This document shows, one piece after another, positions 24,718 through 33,476 of a stretch of 64,000 bases of DNA (position 1 is its first letter; each line of letters opens with the position of its first letter). Below the pieces are notes generated by a model that was not told the DNA's origin, did not search any database, and worked only from the letters and a program-made list of their open reading frames with translations. Source of the DNA: Longimicrobiales bacterium (GTDB lineage: Bacteria; Gemmatimonadota; Gemmatimonadetes; Longimicrobiales; Gaopeijiaceae); assembly GCA_028822645.1 (NCBI GenBank), contig JAPKDG010000001.1, positions 1 through 64,000 of the forward strand, written 5' to 3'. A program made the translations under genes and the position numbers.

Positions 24718-25495
24718 GTCCAATTTCAGAGAGAATAGTGTCCAGGACTTCTCTGAATACGTCCAAGGGGATGGCCCCAGGAATAGGACCGTAGTCGCGT
24801 ACAACAAAAGTGGGTGTAGACCGTACACCAAACTGCTGCGCAATATTAGTATTGGCTTGTACGCGCCATAAGAGCTCGTCATTGGCTATACAGGAACGAT
24901 AGCTATCCATATCAAGACCAATGCTTACTGCAAAGGCCTCTAGGGCAACCTTGGGATCAGGGCCGGTTTTCCATTCGCCTTGGAATTCGAATATTTTGCC
25001 TGCCATTTGCTCGAAACGCCCTTGTTTTCCAGCGCATTCTGATGCCAACGATGCGTCCACGGAGTTTTCCCAGTTACCCATGATGAAGGGCATGGACTTC
25101 CAGTGTACCTGACCCGGACCTATGTATTCCTCCTTCAAAGCTGGAAGGATCTCAAGGTGGAATTGTCGACAGTAGCCACACCCGTAGTCAAAGAACTCTA
25201 GGATGGCTATGGGAGCATCTGGGTCTCCAAAGTCTTCTCCCATGTTGTCTATGGTGATTTCTGTTGCTGATGCGGGAGGTGGGGAAGGGCGGTTCAGGGC
25301 TCTCATGCCAGGAGGCACCCTAGCGGCGGGAGGTGGGCTAGAAGAAAGAAGGGTTTCAGTAATCGAAGGAGATGAGTCTTGATCGCTTTGCTCAGTACAT
25401 GCAAGCAGAGAAATGGATCCAGCTAGGAGAAGCGCAACAGTTGGTCTGCAGGGGCTCAACTTTAATCTATATAGAATCTTGTTTTCTTTTTTCAT
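24704..25495 (-). CDS. DsbA/DsbC-like thioredoxin-fold lipoprotein (CGYC)
   Basis: 263 residues. A signal sequence ends in the lipobox LLAC (about residue 33), then a Ser/Pro-rich tether of roughly 45 residues. The thioredoxin-fold DsbA-type domain has active site FFDYGCGYCRQFH and cis-Pro loop STPTF. CGYC is the DsbC-type motif rather than the oxidising CPHC of DsbA. The gene follows ccdA with a 4-nt overlap. The pair suggests an outer-face thiol reductase or isomerase recharged through CcdA. Confidence 0.85.
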   Translation of the reverse strand: MKKENKILYRLKLSPCRPTVALLLAGSISLLACTEQSDQDSSPSITETLLSSSPPPAARVPPGMRALNRPSPPPASATEITIDNMGEDFGDPDAPIAILEFFDYGCGYCRQFHLEILPALKEEYIGPGQVHWKSMPFIMGNWENSVDASLASECAGKQGRFEQMAGKIFEFQGEWKTGPDPKVALEAFAVSIGLDMDSYRSCIANDELLWRVQANTNIAQQFGVRSTPTFVVRDYGPIPGAIPLDVFREVLDTILSEIGPISN

Positions 25496-26226
25496 GGCAT
25501 TTCTAAATCAATCATTTGTCCGAAGTCCGCTAGCGACGCTGACATGCTAGCAAAGGTACCACTGAAGAGAAGAAACCCCAATATCAGAAGGCACAGTCCA
25601 GAGATGCGTTGGAGGCTGTGAGACCAACTGTGAACCCAGTGTATAGATGTCAAAAACCAGTGGAAGCCTACTGTGACAGCAATAAAAGGAAGTGCAAGGC
25701 CAAGGCCGTATACAGCAAGGAGCAGGGTGCCTTTGGCGACGGAAAACCCTAGGGTCACATAAGCGAGGATGGTGCCAAGGAGCGGCCCAATACAAGGGGT
25801 CCACCCAGCTCCGAAAACAAGGCCAGCAACGAGGGATCCGAAGGCTCCGACAGGCTTGGTACTTAGGTGGACACGGAAATCTTTTGTAAGAACAGGTACA
25901 CGAATCCACCCTAGCAACAGAAGCCCAAAGGCCATGATGACGATTCCGCCCAGTCTTGATACTTCTGGTAGCAGGCGGTTGAGGGCTTGCCCAAAAACGG
26001 TGGCGGAAGCCCCGAGTGTCATGAAGACAACCAGAAATCCAAAGGAGAAAAGAATGGAATGCAGAACAGCTTTTTTTCTGGCTCTAACAGCCCCTGTTTT
26101 TCCTAGTTCTTCCATCGTAACACCAGAGATGAAGACTATATAAGCTGGGACTACCGGGAGAACACAGGGAGACAAAAAAGAGACGACACCAGCACAAAAG
26201 GCCAGGAGGAAAGGAATCTCTGGCAA
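25492..26226 (-). CDS. ccdA: CcdA/DsbD-type transmembrane thiol electron carrier
   Basis: 244 residues and about six TM segments. The two functional cysteines are visible in SPCVLPVVPAYIVFISG (TM1) and GWTPCIGPLLG (TM4), the CcdA hallmark. It moves reducing equivalents from cytoplasmic thioredoxin across the membrane to outer thioredoxin-fold partners. The DsbA-like lipoprotein directly downstream overlaps it by 4 nt and is the obvious partner. No cytochrome c maturation genes are nearby. Confidence 0.9.
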   Translation of the reverse strand: MPEIPFLLAFCAGVVSFLSPCVLPVVPAYIVFISGVTMEELGKTGAVRARKKAVLHSILFSFGFLVVFMTLGASATVFGQALNRLLPEVSRLGGIVIMAFGLLLLGWIRVPVLTKDFRVHLSTKPVGAFGSLVAGLVFGAGWTPCIGPLLGTILAYVTLGFSVAKGTLLLAVYGLGLALPFIAVTVGFHWFLTSIHWVHSWSHSLQRISGLCLLILGFLLFSGTFASMSASLADFGQMIDLEMP

Positions 26227-26291
26227 GTCAATTGGTCCTTGAAATTATATGGTCATTGGAAGCCCACATAGCTGCCTCATTAAAAAAGAGC

Positions 26292-26320
26292 TTTAGAAAG
26301 GTTGTGATAGGGATTATAAT
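26292..26320 (+). promoter_or_regulatory. Predicted sigma70-type promoter for the alpha/beta hydrolase
   Basis: TTTAGA (26292-26297) and a perfect TATAAT (26315-26320) are exactly 17 nt apart. The predicted start near 26327 leaves a very short leader before the GTG at 26341. Confidence 0.6.
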
Positions 26321-26340
26321 CAACCTCTGAAAGTAAGCTA

Positions 26341-27009
26341 GTGAGTAGGTTGGTCGCATGCGAAAAGTCTCAAGGGAAAAATTTGAAGATACCTGTATGT
26401 CATGGGCACCTGGAAGCAGTGGTGCGTGAACCCAGAGGCCTAATTCGGGGGGCCGCAGTCGTTTGTCACCCTCATCCGTTGCAAGGGGGTACGATGCACA
26501 CCAAGGCTGTATATAGGGTGGCACAGGCAATGGCAGAAATAGACATAGTGGCCCTCCGCTTTAATTTTCGGGGAGTCGGAAGAAGTACGGGGACATATGA
26601 CGCAGGAGTGGGTGAACGAGAAGACACCAAGAGCGCCTTAGATTGGCTGGAGGAACGGTACCCCAAGGTCACATTAATGGCGGGTGGTTTTTCGTTCGGC
26701 TCAATGGTTGCCCTAAGGGTGGGACTTACAGATCCGAGAGTGAAAGCTCTTTTTGGATTTGGGGTGCCAGTCCGCCTTTACGACTATAGCTTTCTCGCTG
26801 ACACCGCCAAGCCCACACTTTTGGTGCAGGGTAGCCAGGACGAATTTGGTACAGCCCTTGAACTACAGAAGGCCGTGGCGTCCTTTGGCCCTGAGGTTTC
26901 GGTGGCTACGGTAGAGGGCGCTGACCACTACTTTAGTGGAGCAGTAGACGGGCTGAAAAAATCGGTTGCCAAGTATTTTACAAAAGGACCTGGAGGAGAC
27001 ATCCTATGA
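26341..27009 (+). CDS. Alpha/beta-hydrolase (dienelactone-hydrolase-like)
   Basis: 222 residues. CHPHPLQGGTMHTK forms the oxyanion region, the nucleophile elbow is GGFSFGS (Ser in GFSFG), an Asp lies in GSQDEFG and the His in EGADHYF. It matches the small cytoplasmic alpha/beta-hydrolases that begin HPHP. The substrate is unknown. The start is uncertain: GTG at 26341 lacks a clear Shine-Dalgarno, while an in-frame TTG at 26383 follows AAGGGA (26372-26377) at good spacing. The stop overlaps the next gene by 4 nt. Confidence 0.83.
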   Translation: MSRLVACEKSQGKNLKIPVCHGHLEAVVREPRGLIRGAAVVCHPHPLQGGTMHTKAVYRVAQAMAEIDIVALRFNFRGVGRSTGTYDAGVGEREDTKSALDWLEERYPKVTLMAGGFSFGSMVALRVGLTDPRVKALFGFGVPVRLYDYSFLADTAKPTLLVQGSQDEFGTALELQKAVASFGPEVSVATVEGADHYFSGAVDGLKKSVAKYFTKGPGGDIL

Positions 27010-27251
27010 AGAAGAGAGAACATGTTTTGGACAACCTAGAGAAGCTTTATCGCGAAGAATTAAGCAGAGAAACCCAAGGAAACACAAGTTCTTCCAGGCT
27101 TGATTTTGAATTTCAAAGAGATCAGCTTTATTTAGAAATACTTCTTGATATCCGAGGTCTATTGAAAGGTGGAACAAAGCCAATTAAATCGGTTGATTCC
27201 CTGCTAGAAAAAGCAGAAAAGATCCGGAAAGTCACCCGGCTTAGAAGATAG
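27006..27251 (+). CDS. Small charged helical protein of unknown function
   Basis: 81 residues, rich in Lys, Arg, Glu and Leu, predicted to be mostly alpha-helical, possibly coiled coil (NLEKLYREELSRE and SLLEKAEKIRKVTR). No signal peptide or TM. Its ATG overlaps the TGA of the hydrolase (ATGA), so it is probably expressed with it. I do not recognise the family. Confidence 0.6.
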   Translation: MKKREHVLDNLEKLYREELSRETQGNTSSSRLDFEFQRDQLYLEILLDIRGLLKGGTKPIKSVDSLLEKAEKIRKVTRLRR

Positions 27252-27342
27252 GCCTAGGCAAGACTTAGTAAAAGAAAGCCGATAACACCTTCACCTAAGG
27301 CAAGGCCTCCAGTAAGTTCAAATTGGCTTTTTATGAAACACT

Positions 27343-29628
27343 ATGGGGGCAAGGATGTATAGAATATTTCAGGGAACCTTAGGCTTCATCTTACTACTAA
27401 ACCCTGTTTTGTTGGAAGCTCAAGTAATGTCAGCGGGACCGGGAACAACCACACTTCAGGCAGAGGCGGCCCGCGTGTTGAGGGCTCCAGTTCTAGACGG
27501 ACTCTTGGACGACGCAGAATGGGCTTCGGCTCAGACCATAGAAAACTTTGTGCAGAGAGAGCCGAACGAAGGAGAATCAGTTTCAGAGCGTACAGAAGTT
27601 AAGGTGTTATACGACGACGACGCTTTGTATGTGGGGGCGTGGATGTATGATGGAGATGCTGTAAATATAGTTCTTGGCGAGACCCGACGTGACGCTCCGC
27701 TGCAACAGACGGACGCTTTTGTGGTAGTGTTAGACACATACCGGGACGGTCAAAACGCTTTTGTTTTCGGGACCACTCCAGCAGGGATCGAATATGACGG
27801 ACAGGTGACGAATGAGGGCCAAGGTGGTGGAGGGGGAGGAATGCGAAGGCAACAGATAGGCTCTGGTGGTGGTTTCAATGTTAACTGGGACGGTAGCTGG
27901 GAAGTAATGACCTCCAGAAATCAGGAGGGCTGGTATGCTGAGTTCAGGATACCTTTCTCAACCCTTCGATATGATCAAGGTGGCGCACAAGAGTGGGGAA
28001 TCAATTTTGGTCGCACTATCCGCCGGAGAAACGAGGAGGCGGTATGGTCCCCGATACCTCGGCAATTTAATTTATACAGGGTCTCGCTGGCTGGAACTTT
28101 GGCAGGATTCGAAGCTCCGCAGAAGCGAGTTTTTACTGTCAGCCCATATGGGCTGATGGGAGCATTTAAGGATTATACAGAAGCGAGTCCGGACGCAGAG
28201 GCAAGTTTCCAAATGGGAGGAGATGCCAAGATTGGGCTGACCCAGAGTTTGACTCTAGACCTGACAGTCAATACTGACTTTGCGCAGGCGGAGGTGGATG
28301 ACCAACAAATAAACCTTACTAGATTTCCATTGTTTTTCCCGGAGAAAAGGGGTTTTTTCTTGGAGAATGCCGGATCGTTTTCAGTCGGTGATGGCCAATC
28401 AGCTGATCTTTTCTTCAGCAGAAAGATAGGGCTGGCACAAGGAAAGGTTGTTCCGATAAAGGCTGGCGCCAGAATGACAGGCAAAGTAGGTGATGTGCAA
28501 GTAGGTTTCCTTAACATTCAGGCAGGCGAGTTAAAAGAAGTCGGCTCTGGTGGACAAACTACAATAGTTGAACCAAGCACTAATTTTGGAGTGACAAGGG
28601 TCTTCAGAGAGCTGGGCAATAGGACCAGGTTCGGAGGAATCCTCGTGACTAAATTTAACACTGCCAAGACAGGAGACTACAACCTAACATATGGTTTAGA
28701 TGGGCGTCTTGGGGTGGGTGATGCGATCACTTTTGATGGGTGGCTTTCGGCGACGGAAACCCCCGGTTTCGGAGGGATTAACAACGGAGAATATGCGTTT
28801 AGTGGTAGCGCTAACTACCAGACTAGAGACTGGCAGAATGCTATCTCTTATAGAGAGGTTGGAGACTCGTTCAATCCAGAAGTTGGCTTCCTGCCCAGAA
28901 AGGCATACAGGTTCGTCAGCGTTCGCCTTCTGAGGCATATAAGGTTCCCTGAAGTCTCTTGGTTTAGAGAGCTACGGCCCCATATCTCCTGGAGGGAACA
29001 CTGGGATCTTAATGGCTTTAGCGAAACTCGCCAGGTACACATTGACAACCATTTTGAGTTTTCAAACGGAGCATTTTTCCAGCTCCCAGGACTGAACATA
29101 ACGGGCGAAGGATTGCAGCAACCCTTTGAAATAAGGAAGGGTATAGTCATTCCAGCTGGAAGTTATAATAACGTAGACTTTCAGTTTAGGTTTAATACTA
29201 ACTTGAGTGCACCTCTGTCTGTTCAGGGAACAGCAGATGCGGGGGGCTTCTACGCGGGCAACAGGGTCGGTACCAGCACAACTTTTAACTACCGTTTCCA
29301 AGACAAGTTTGTAGCCTCGACAAGGGTCAGCTACTATGATGTGCGTCTCCCCGAGGGTGATTTTAAAACCTCTTTGATTGCTGTCAAAGGATCATACTCG
29401 TTTACTCCCAGGATTTTTGTTGCCGCCTTGTTGCAATATAATGAACAAACCGAAAACTTCGGTACTAATGTCCGCTTTGGTTGGCTTGATACGGCAGGAA
29501 CTGGATTGAATATAGTGCTTAATGATACGGAGCATTTTGGGTCTCTGGAACGGACCGGATTTGCAGCGGGACCACAAGTCCGACAGCTGATTATTAAATA
29601 TACAAAAATGATCGATTTAGCTCGCTAG
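27343..29628 (+). CDS. DUF5916 / CBM9-like domain outer-membrane protein
   Basis: 761 residues with a signal peptide ending LLEAQ. An N-terminal CBM9-like beta-sandwich (about 45-230) includes APVLDGLLDDAEWASAQ, LYDDDALYVGAWMYDG and YRDGQNAFVFGTTPAG. The DUF5916 region follows (FPLFFPEKRGFFLENAGSF, about 330-350). The rest is a long series of alternating aromatic strands, as in an outer-membrane beta barrel, ending IIKYTKMIDLAR. Function is not established; the family is common in proteolytic Gemmatimonadota and Bacteroidota. Confidence 0.88.
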   Translation: MGARMYRIFQGTLGFILLLNPVLLEAQVMSAGPGTTTLQAEAARVLRAPVLDGLLDDAEWASAQTIENFVQREPNEGESVSERTEVKVLYDDDALYVGAWMYDGDAVNIVLGETRRDAPLQQTDAFVVVLDTYRDGQNAFVFGTTPAGIEYDGQVTNEGQGGGGGGMRRQQIGSGGGFNVNWDGSWEVMTSRNQEGWYAEFRIPFSTLRYDQGGAQEWGINFGRTIRRRNEEAVWSPIPRQFNLYRVSLAGTLAGFEAPQKRVFTVSPYGLMGAFKDYTEASPDAEASFQMGGDAKIGLTQSLTLDLTVNTDFAQAEVDDQQINLTRFPLFFPEKRGFFLENAGSFSVGDGQSADLFFSRKIGLAQGKVVPIKAGARMTGKVGDVQVGFLNIQAGELKEVGSGGQTTIVEPSTNFGVTRVFRELGNRTRFGGILVTKFNTAKTGDYNLTYGLDGRLGVGDAITFDGWLSATETPGFGGINNGEYAFSGSANYQTRDWQNAISYREVGDSFNPEVGFLPRKAYRFVSVRLLRHIRFPEVSWFRELRPHISWREHWDLNGFSETRQVHIDNHFEFSNGAFFQLPGLNITGEGLQQPFEIRKGIVIPAGSYNNVDFQFRFNTNLSAPLSVQGTADAGGFYAGNRVGTSTTFNYRFQDKFVASTRVSYYDVRLPEGDFKTSLIAVKGSYSFTPRIFVAALLQYNEQTENFGTNVRFGWLDTAGTGLNIVLNDTEHFGSLERTGFAAGPQVRQLIIKYTKMIDLAR

Positions 29629-29710
29629 GAAGTGATCATTGTGGGTTGAATTAATTTTTTTGTAAAGAAGTAGGTCTAAGATAAGCTTCTGATAGGAGGC
29701 CAGGCGAACT

Positions 29711-30310
29711 ATGAAAATATATACCAAATCAGGGGACGAGGGGTCAACAGGACTTTTGGGTGGCCATAGGGTTTCAAAGAGCGATGTTCGTGTTAAGGCC
29801 TATGGGACGGTGGACGAATTAAACTCTTTCCTTGGGTTTGCAGCTGTCTTGGCGAGCAATGAAAACCTAGAAAAGAAGCTACTGATTATCCAGCACGACC
29901 TTTTCTCTATCGGAGCAAACTTGGCCACCTCCATAGAAACCACCAAGCAAGGCAATAGAAAGAAAATGGAAGTTCCCGTGGAAAGGGTTGGCGAGATTGA
30001 AACTTGGATTGACGAAATGGCCGCCCAGCTTCCCGAGCTAAAAGCCTTTGTGCTTCCTGGGGGTACCCAGCCAGCCGCGGTTCTACACATGTGCAGAACC
30101 GTGTGCCGACGCGCTGAAAGGGTAGTAGTCGAGGCTAGCGAACAGGTAGAAATTGACCCCCAGGCGATTGTTTATCTAAACCGACTTTCTGACCTTCTGT
30201 TTATGTGGGCAAGGTTTGAAAATTTTCAACAGGGTGGATCAGACGTTCTTTGGTTGAAGCAAGCAAGAGCTCAGGATGTCAGAAAGCTCGAAGACAGGGG
30301 AATTGCCTAG
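29711..30310 (+). CDS. Cob(I)yrinic acid a,c-diamide adenosyltransferase (PduO type)
   Basis: 199 residues. N-terminal IYTKSGDEGSTGLLGGHRVSK is the PduO-type ATP site, followed by KAYGTVDELNSFLG, and near the C-terminus CRTVCRRAERVV and NRLSDLLFMWAR. It transfers adenosyl from ATP to cob(I)alamin. No other cobalamin gene and no B12 riboswitch are nearby, so it may serve salvage of imported corrinoid. TAGGAGG precedes the ATG. Confidence 0.95.
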   Translation: MKIYTKSGDEGSTGLLGGHRVSKSDVRVKAYGTVDELNSFLGFAAVLASNENLEKKLLIIQHDLFSIGANLATSIETTKQGNRKKMEVPVERVGEIETWIDEMAAQLPELKAFVLPGGTQPAAVLHMCRTVCRRAERVVVEASEQVEIDPQAIVYLNRLSDLLFMWARFENFQQGGSDVLWLKQARAQDVRKLEDRGIA

Positions 30311-30319
30311 CCCTTGACG

Positions 30320-30341
30320 TTAAGGCTTTTTCCTGCCTTAA
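30320..30341 (+). terminator. Weak stem-loop after the adenosyltransferase gene
   Basis: TTAAGGC (30320-30326) and GCCTTAA (30335-30341) form a 7-bp stem with an 8-nt loop, 10 bp past the stop codon. No T-run follows, so it is at best a weak terminator or stability element. Confidence 0.35.
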
Positions 30342-30395
30342 TGGTTGGTTAGATCACTTGTTCACTACAAAATAAAATCTTGAAGTAACCTGCTT

Positions 30396-30638
30396 ATGAC
30401 ATATATCATTGCCGAGCCTTGTATTGGCACAAAAGATGCCAGCTGTGTAGAAGTCTGCCCTGTCGACTGCATATACGAAGCGGGGGATATGTATTTTATA
30501 CATCCAGACGAGTGCATAGACTGTGGCGCATGTGAGCCAGAGTGTCCGGTGCAAGCGATTTTCCCAGATACAGACGTTCCACCGGAATGGACTGGTTATG
30601 TAGAAAAGAACAAAGTTCATTTTGAGGGAAAACCATAA
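30396..30638 (+). CDS. Seven-iron (3Fe-4S/4Fe-4S) ferredoxin
   Basis: 80 residues. The first cluster region is [14 protein letters not shown], where the second cysteine of a CxxC is absent, as in 7Fe ferredoxins. The second is [12 protein letters not shown]. The sequence through [19 protein letters not shown] and [14 protein letters not shown] closely resembles the Thermus 7Fe ferredoxin as I remember it. It is a small cytoplasmic low-potential electron carrier. It stands alone upstream of an M20 peptidase. Confidence 0.94.
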   Translation: MTYIIAEPCIGTKDASCVEVCPVDCIYEAGDMYFIHPDECIDCGACEPECPVQAIFPDTDVPPEWTGYVEKNKVHFEGKP

Positions 30639-30709
30639 AGGTAGAATCGGACTGGAGGGTGTAGTCCACCGGAGCCACGCGAGAGGCAAATGCCAGGGAG
30701 GATTGATCT

Positions 30710-31900
30710 TTGCAAAAAGAAATGTCTACTATTCTCCATGAAGCAAGCCAGGGCGACCCAGTGTCCTTAGCCCGTGCATTAGTTGCTACTCCTTCTGTTA
30801 ATCCAGAACTGGAAGAAACCGGTACTGGCGAGAAAGAAGTGGCCGTTTTGGTGGCTGGGTGGTTAGAACAGTGGGGTGTTTCGGTACAAGTTTCTGAGGT
30901 AGCAGCGGGACGATATAATGTTTTAGGGCACCTGGGAAGGACAGATAAAGGCAAGGCCCTGTTGTTAAGTGGCCACTTAGACACTGTAGGCATTTCAGGA
31001 ATGACGATCGATCCCTTTGGGCCGAAGATAGAGAATGGCCGGCTATGGGGTCGTGGCTCTTGCGACATGAAAGGAGGAGTAGCGTCCATACTTGCCTGCG
31101 TAGCCCGTTTGTCCAGAGAGAAGCTAGACCATGGAGCAGTCTATATAGCACTTACTGCTGACGAAGAGCATGCAAGCGTTGGTATGCAGGCATTATTGGA
31201 GAACGGCCTCATGGCGGACGCTGCTATTGTTTGTGAACCTACTAACTTGGCGATTATGCCAGCCCACAAAGGCTTTCTTTGGGCAGAGGCTTCGTTTCGT
31301 GGCAATGCGGCCCATGGATCCAGATCAGATGTTGGCATTGATGCTATTGAACATGCAGGACACTATTTGGCTCGGATTTCTGACTTGAGAAGTATCCTAG
31401 AATCTAGGGATCCTCACCCTCTCCTTGGTTATGGATCTATTCACGCTGGGACGGTCAGCGGAGGTTCTGCCCCATCGGTTTATCCAGCATCTTGCAAGCT
31501 GATACTAGAGAGGAGAACGCTTCCTGGAGAAGAGGCTGTTTCTGTGATGGGTGAACTCCAGTCGGTTTTGGAGGGACTAGGAAAAGAAATCCCAGAACTC
31601 AACGCGAGCCTGAAGGAAACTATGGTGCGTTCATCAACAGAAGTGGCAGTGGGCTCAGTCTTGGTAGAGAAGTTGGCCGAGGCCTGCCAAAATGCAAAAG
31701 TTGACGTTTCGATTGAGGGTATGACTGCCTGGGTAGAAGCATCCTTGTTGAATGAAGCTGGCATTCCAGCTGTCTGCTTCGGCCCAGGCTCTATAGGGCA
31801 GGCGCACTCTGATAACGAATGGGTTGATCTTCAAGAAATAGAGCGATGTGTTTCTATACTCGAGAGGTTTGTAAGAGGGTTTCTAGAACAGAGAAATTAA
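30710..31900 (+). CDS. M20-family metallopeptidase (ArgE/DapE/CPG2-like)
   Basis: 396 residues. Zinc-site motifs are LLLSGHLDTVG, WGRGSCDMKGGVAS and LTADEEHASVG. A dimerisation lid domain is in the middle and a late His lies in IGQAHSDNEW. It probably hydrolyses an N-acyl amino acid or small peptide; ArgE, DapE or carboxypeptidase G-type activity cannot be separated here. TTG at 30710 is preferred as start because AGGGAGG lies 8 nt upstream; an in-frame ATG at 30722 is the alternative. It converges on the bacilliredoxin gene with a 4-bp overlap. Confidence 0.9.
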   Translation: MQKEMSTILHEASQGDPVSLARALVATPSVNPELEETGTGEKEVAVLVAGWLEQWGVSVQVSEVAAGRYNVLGHLGRTDKGKALLLSGHLDTVGISGMTIDPFGPKIENGRLWGRGSCDMKGGVASILACVARLSREKLDHGAVYIALTADEEHASVGMQALLENGLMADAAIVCEPTNLAIMPAHKGFLWAEASFRGNAAHGSRSDVGIDAIEHAGHYLARISDLRSILESRDPHPLLGYGSIHAGTVSGGSAPSVYPASCKLILERRTLPGEEAVSVMGELQSVLEGLGKEIPELNASLKETMVRSSTEVAVGSVLVEKLAEACQNAKVDVSIEGMTAWVEASLLNEAGIPAVCFGPGSIGQAHSDNEWVDLQEIERCVSILERFVRGFLEQRN

Positions 31901-32313
31901 CAGAATTCGTTATACGCTACCTTGAGTGTTTCTGCAATGTCAAAAGCACTTCTTCCCTCTATTTCGTGTCTTTCTACCATGTGAACTATTTCCCCTTTCT
32001 TCATAAGGGCTATAGACGGGGAAGACGGGGGATAGCCCAGAAAATATCCTCTTGCTTTTTCAGTGGCTTCAAGGTCTTGGCCAGCAAAAACGGTCAATAA
32101 AACCTCTGGTTTAGCGCTGTTCTGTAGAGAAAGCGCCACTGCAGGCCTCATGGCACCGGCTGCACATCCACAAACAGAGTTGACAGCTACAATGGTTGTT
32201 CTTTGTTCCTCTCCAAGGCAGTCATCAACTTCTTGGGCGGTTCTTAATTCTTTGAATCCGACCCTGGTAAGGTCCTCACGCATGGGAGCAACCAGCATTT
32301 CGGGGTATGGCAT
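31897..32313 (-). CDS. BrxA/BrxB-family bacilliredoxin
   Basis: 138 residues, the family's normal size. The active motif CGC is at residues 48-50 in VNSVCGCAAGAMRP, with a conserved C-terminal YNEFC. Bacilliredoxins remove bacillithiol mixed disulfides in Firmicutes. The family also occurs in Bacteroidota, Gemmatimonadota and Deinococcota, where the thiol partner may be bacillithiol or related. It is a single gene transcribed away from DUF1460. Confidence 0.93.
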   Translation of the reverse strand: MPYPEMLVAPMREDLTRVGFKELRTAQEVDDCLGEEQRTTIVAVNSVCGCAAGAMRPAVALSLQNSAKPEVLLTVFAGQDLEATEKARGYFLGYPPSSPSIALMKKGEIVHMVERHEIEGRSAFDIAETLKVAYNEFC

Positions 32314-32443
32314 TGCTTTGATTCCTATAGATAAAGTAAGTGTATGTCGATTGTTAATCAGACTATGAATATCGCTTCTTGTGGCCCCTTCCGTCTATAG
32401 TTACCCTGCCCTTTCAGTTTCAAGGGTGAACCAGAGGACAAAC

Positions 32444-33403
32444 ATGATAAAAAAAATGTGGAGCCGGGGAAGCCGCCAGTGTTTTGTTTGGGCCCTCTTT
32501 ATGAGTTTTGGGGCTTCGGGTTGTTCGCCTGCTTCTCTTGAGAATACGCCTTTTATGGGTCAATCGTCGGAAGGGTTCGTTGTCAGAGCTACTGAAGAAG
32601 ATTGGGGCCTCGTAGAAGGAAGAATTAAGGAGGCCTATGACCAAGAACTAGACAAGTTGTCCATGGGCGAGTTGGTTGCACAGATAGGTCTAACCTTTTT
32701 GGGAACTCCTTATGCCTCTCAAACCTTAGACCCAATTGGAGACGAGGCATTGGTGGTGGAGCTGGAAACCTTAGACTGTGTCACTTTTGTAGAAACCGTA
32801 CTAGCCCTGGCGAGGGTGGTGAATTTTTTAGACGTGGACGACTATAGAAGGATGTCAAAGGAACAAGTGAGGAACGCCTACTCAGAGAGACTAGTGTCCA
32901 TCAGGTACAGAGAAGGGCAGTTGGACGGATATGCCAGCCGTCTCCATTACTTCAGTGAGTGGATAGAGGACAATTCTAAATTAGGTTTGGTTGAAGAGGT
33001 TGTCAGCGGCCACTTAGCAACGACCGAAACGGAACCCATAGACTTCATGACGACTCACCCAGGTGCCTATTGGCAGCTCAGGAATGACCCAGCATTAGTG
33101 GCGGAAATTCAAGAAATGGAAGCCAATCTTAGCGCTAAGCCACGGCCCTACGTTCGAGAGAAGGATGTAGATGAAATTGAACCCGACCTTTTGAACGGAG
33201 ATATTATCGCTGCGACAAGCTCGATTGAAGGGCTGGACGTTGCACACACTGGGATAGCAATTTGGAAAGAAGGACGGGTTCATTTGTTGCACGCTCCATT
33301 GGCCGGAGGGGTGGTCCAAGTCAGCGAGCGCCCTCTTGCTGAGAGGATTCTTGCCCTAGGGGGCCAGGACGGGGTCATGATAGCTCGCCCAATAGGCAGA
33401 TGA
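32444..33403 (+). CDS. DUF1460 lipoprotein (NlpC/P60-like amidase fold)
   Basis: 319 residues from ATG at 32444; the frame extends 21 codons further without signal features. The signal peptide ends in lipobox GASGC. The DUF1460 core begins FLGTPYASQTLDPIG, with the catalytic cysteine in LETLDCVTFVE and the histidine in VAHTGIAIW followed by LLHAPL. This N-acetylmuramoyl-alanine-amidase-like family is thought to cleave cell-wall peptides at the envelope. No linked operon partners. Confidence 0.88.
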   Translation: MIKKMWSRGSRQCFVWALFMSFGASGCSPASLENTPFMGQSSEGFVVRATEEDWGLVEGRIKEAYDQELDKLSMGELVAQIGLTFLGTPYASQTLDPIGDEALVVELETLDCVTFVETVLALARVVNFLDVDDYRRMSKEQVRNAYSERLVSIRYREGQLDGYASRLHYFSEWIEDNSKLGLVEEVVSGHLATTETEPIDFMTTHPGAYWQLRNDPALVAEIQEMEANLSAKPRPYVREKDVDEIEPDLLNGDIIAATSSIEGLDVAHTGIAIWKEGRVHLLHAPLAGGVVQVSERPLAERILALGGQDGVMIARPIGR

Positions 33404-33476
33404 GCGGCCCCTTTAATGTGGATAATATGAGCCTGAGCTCAAAGAAAGAAGAACTTTTAACCGGGGGTATCGATAT

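Noticed and set aside
29629-29710. Cobalamin riboswitch before the adenosyltransferase
   Set aside because: The 82-bp gap is too short and lacks the B12-box.
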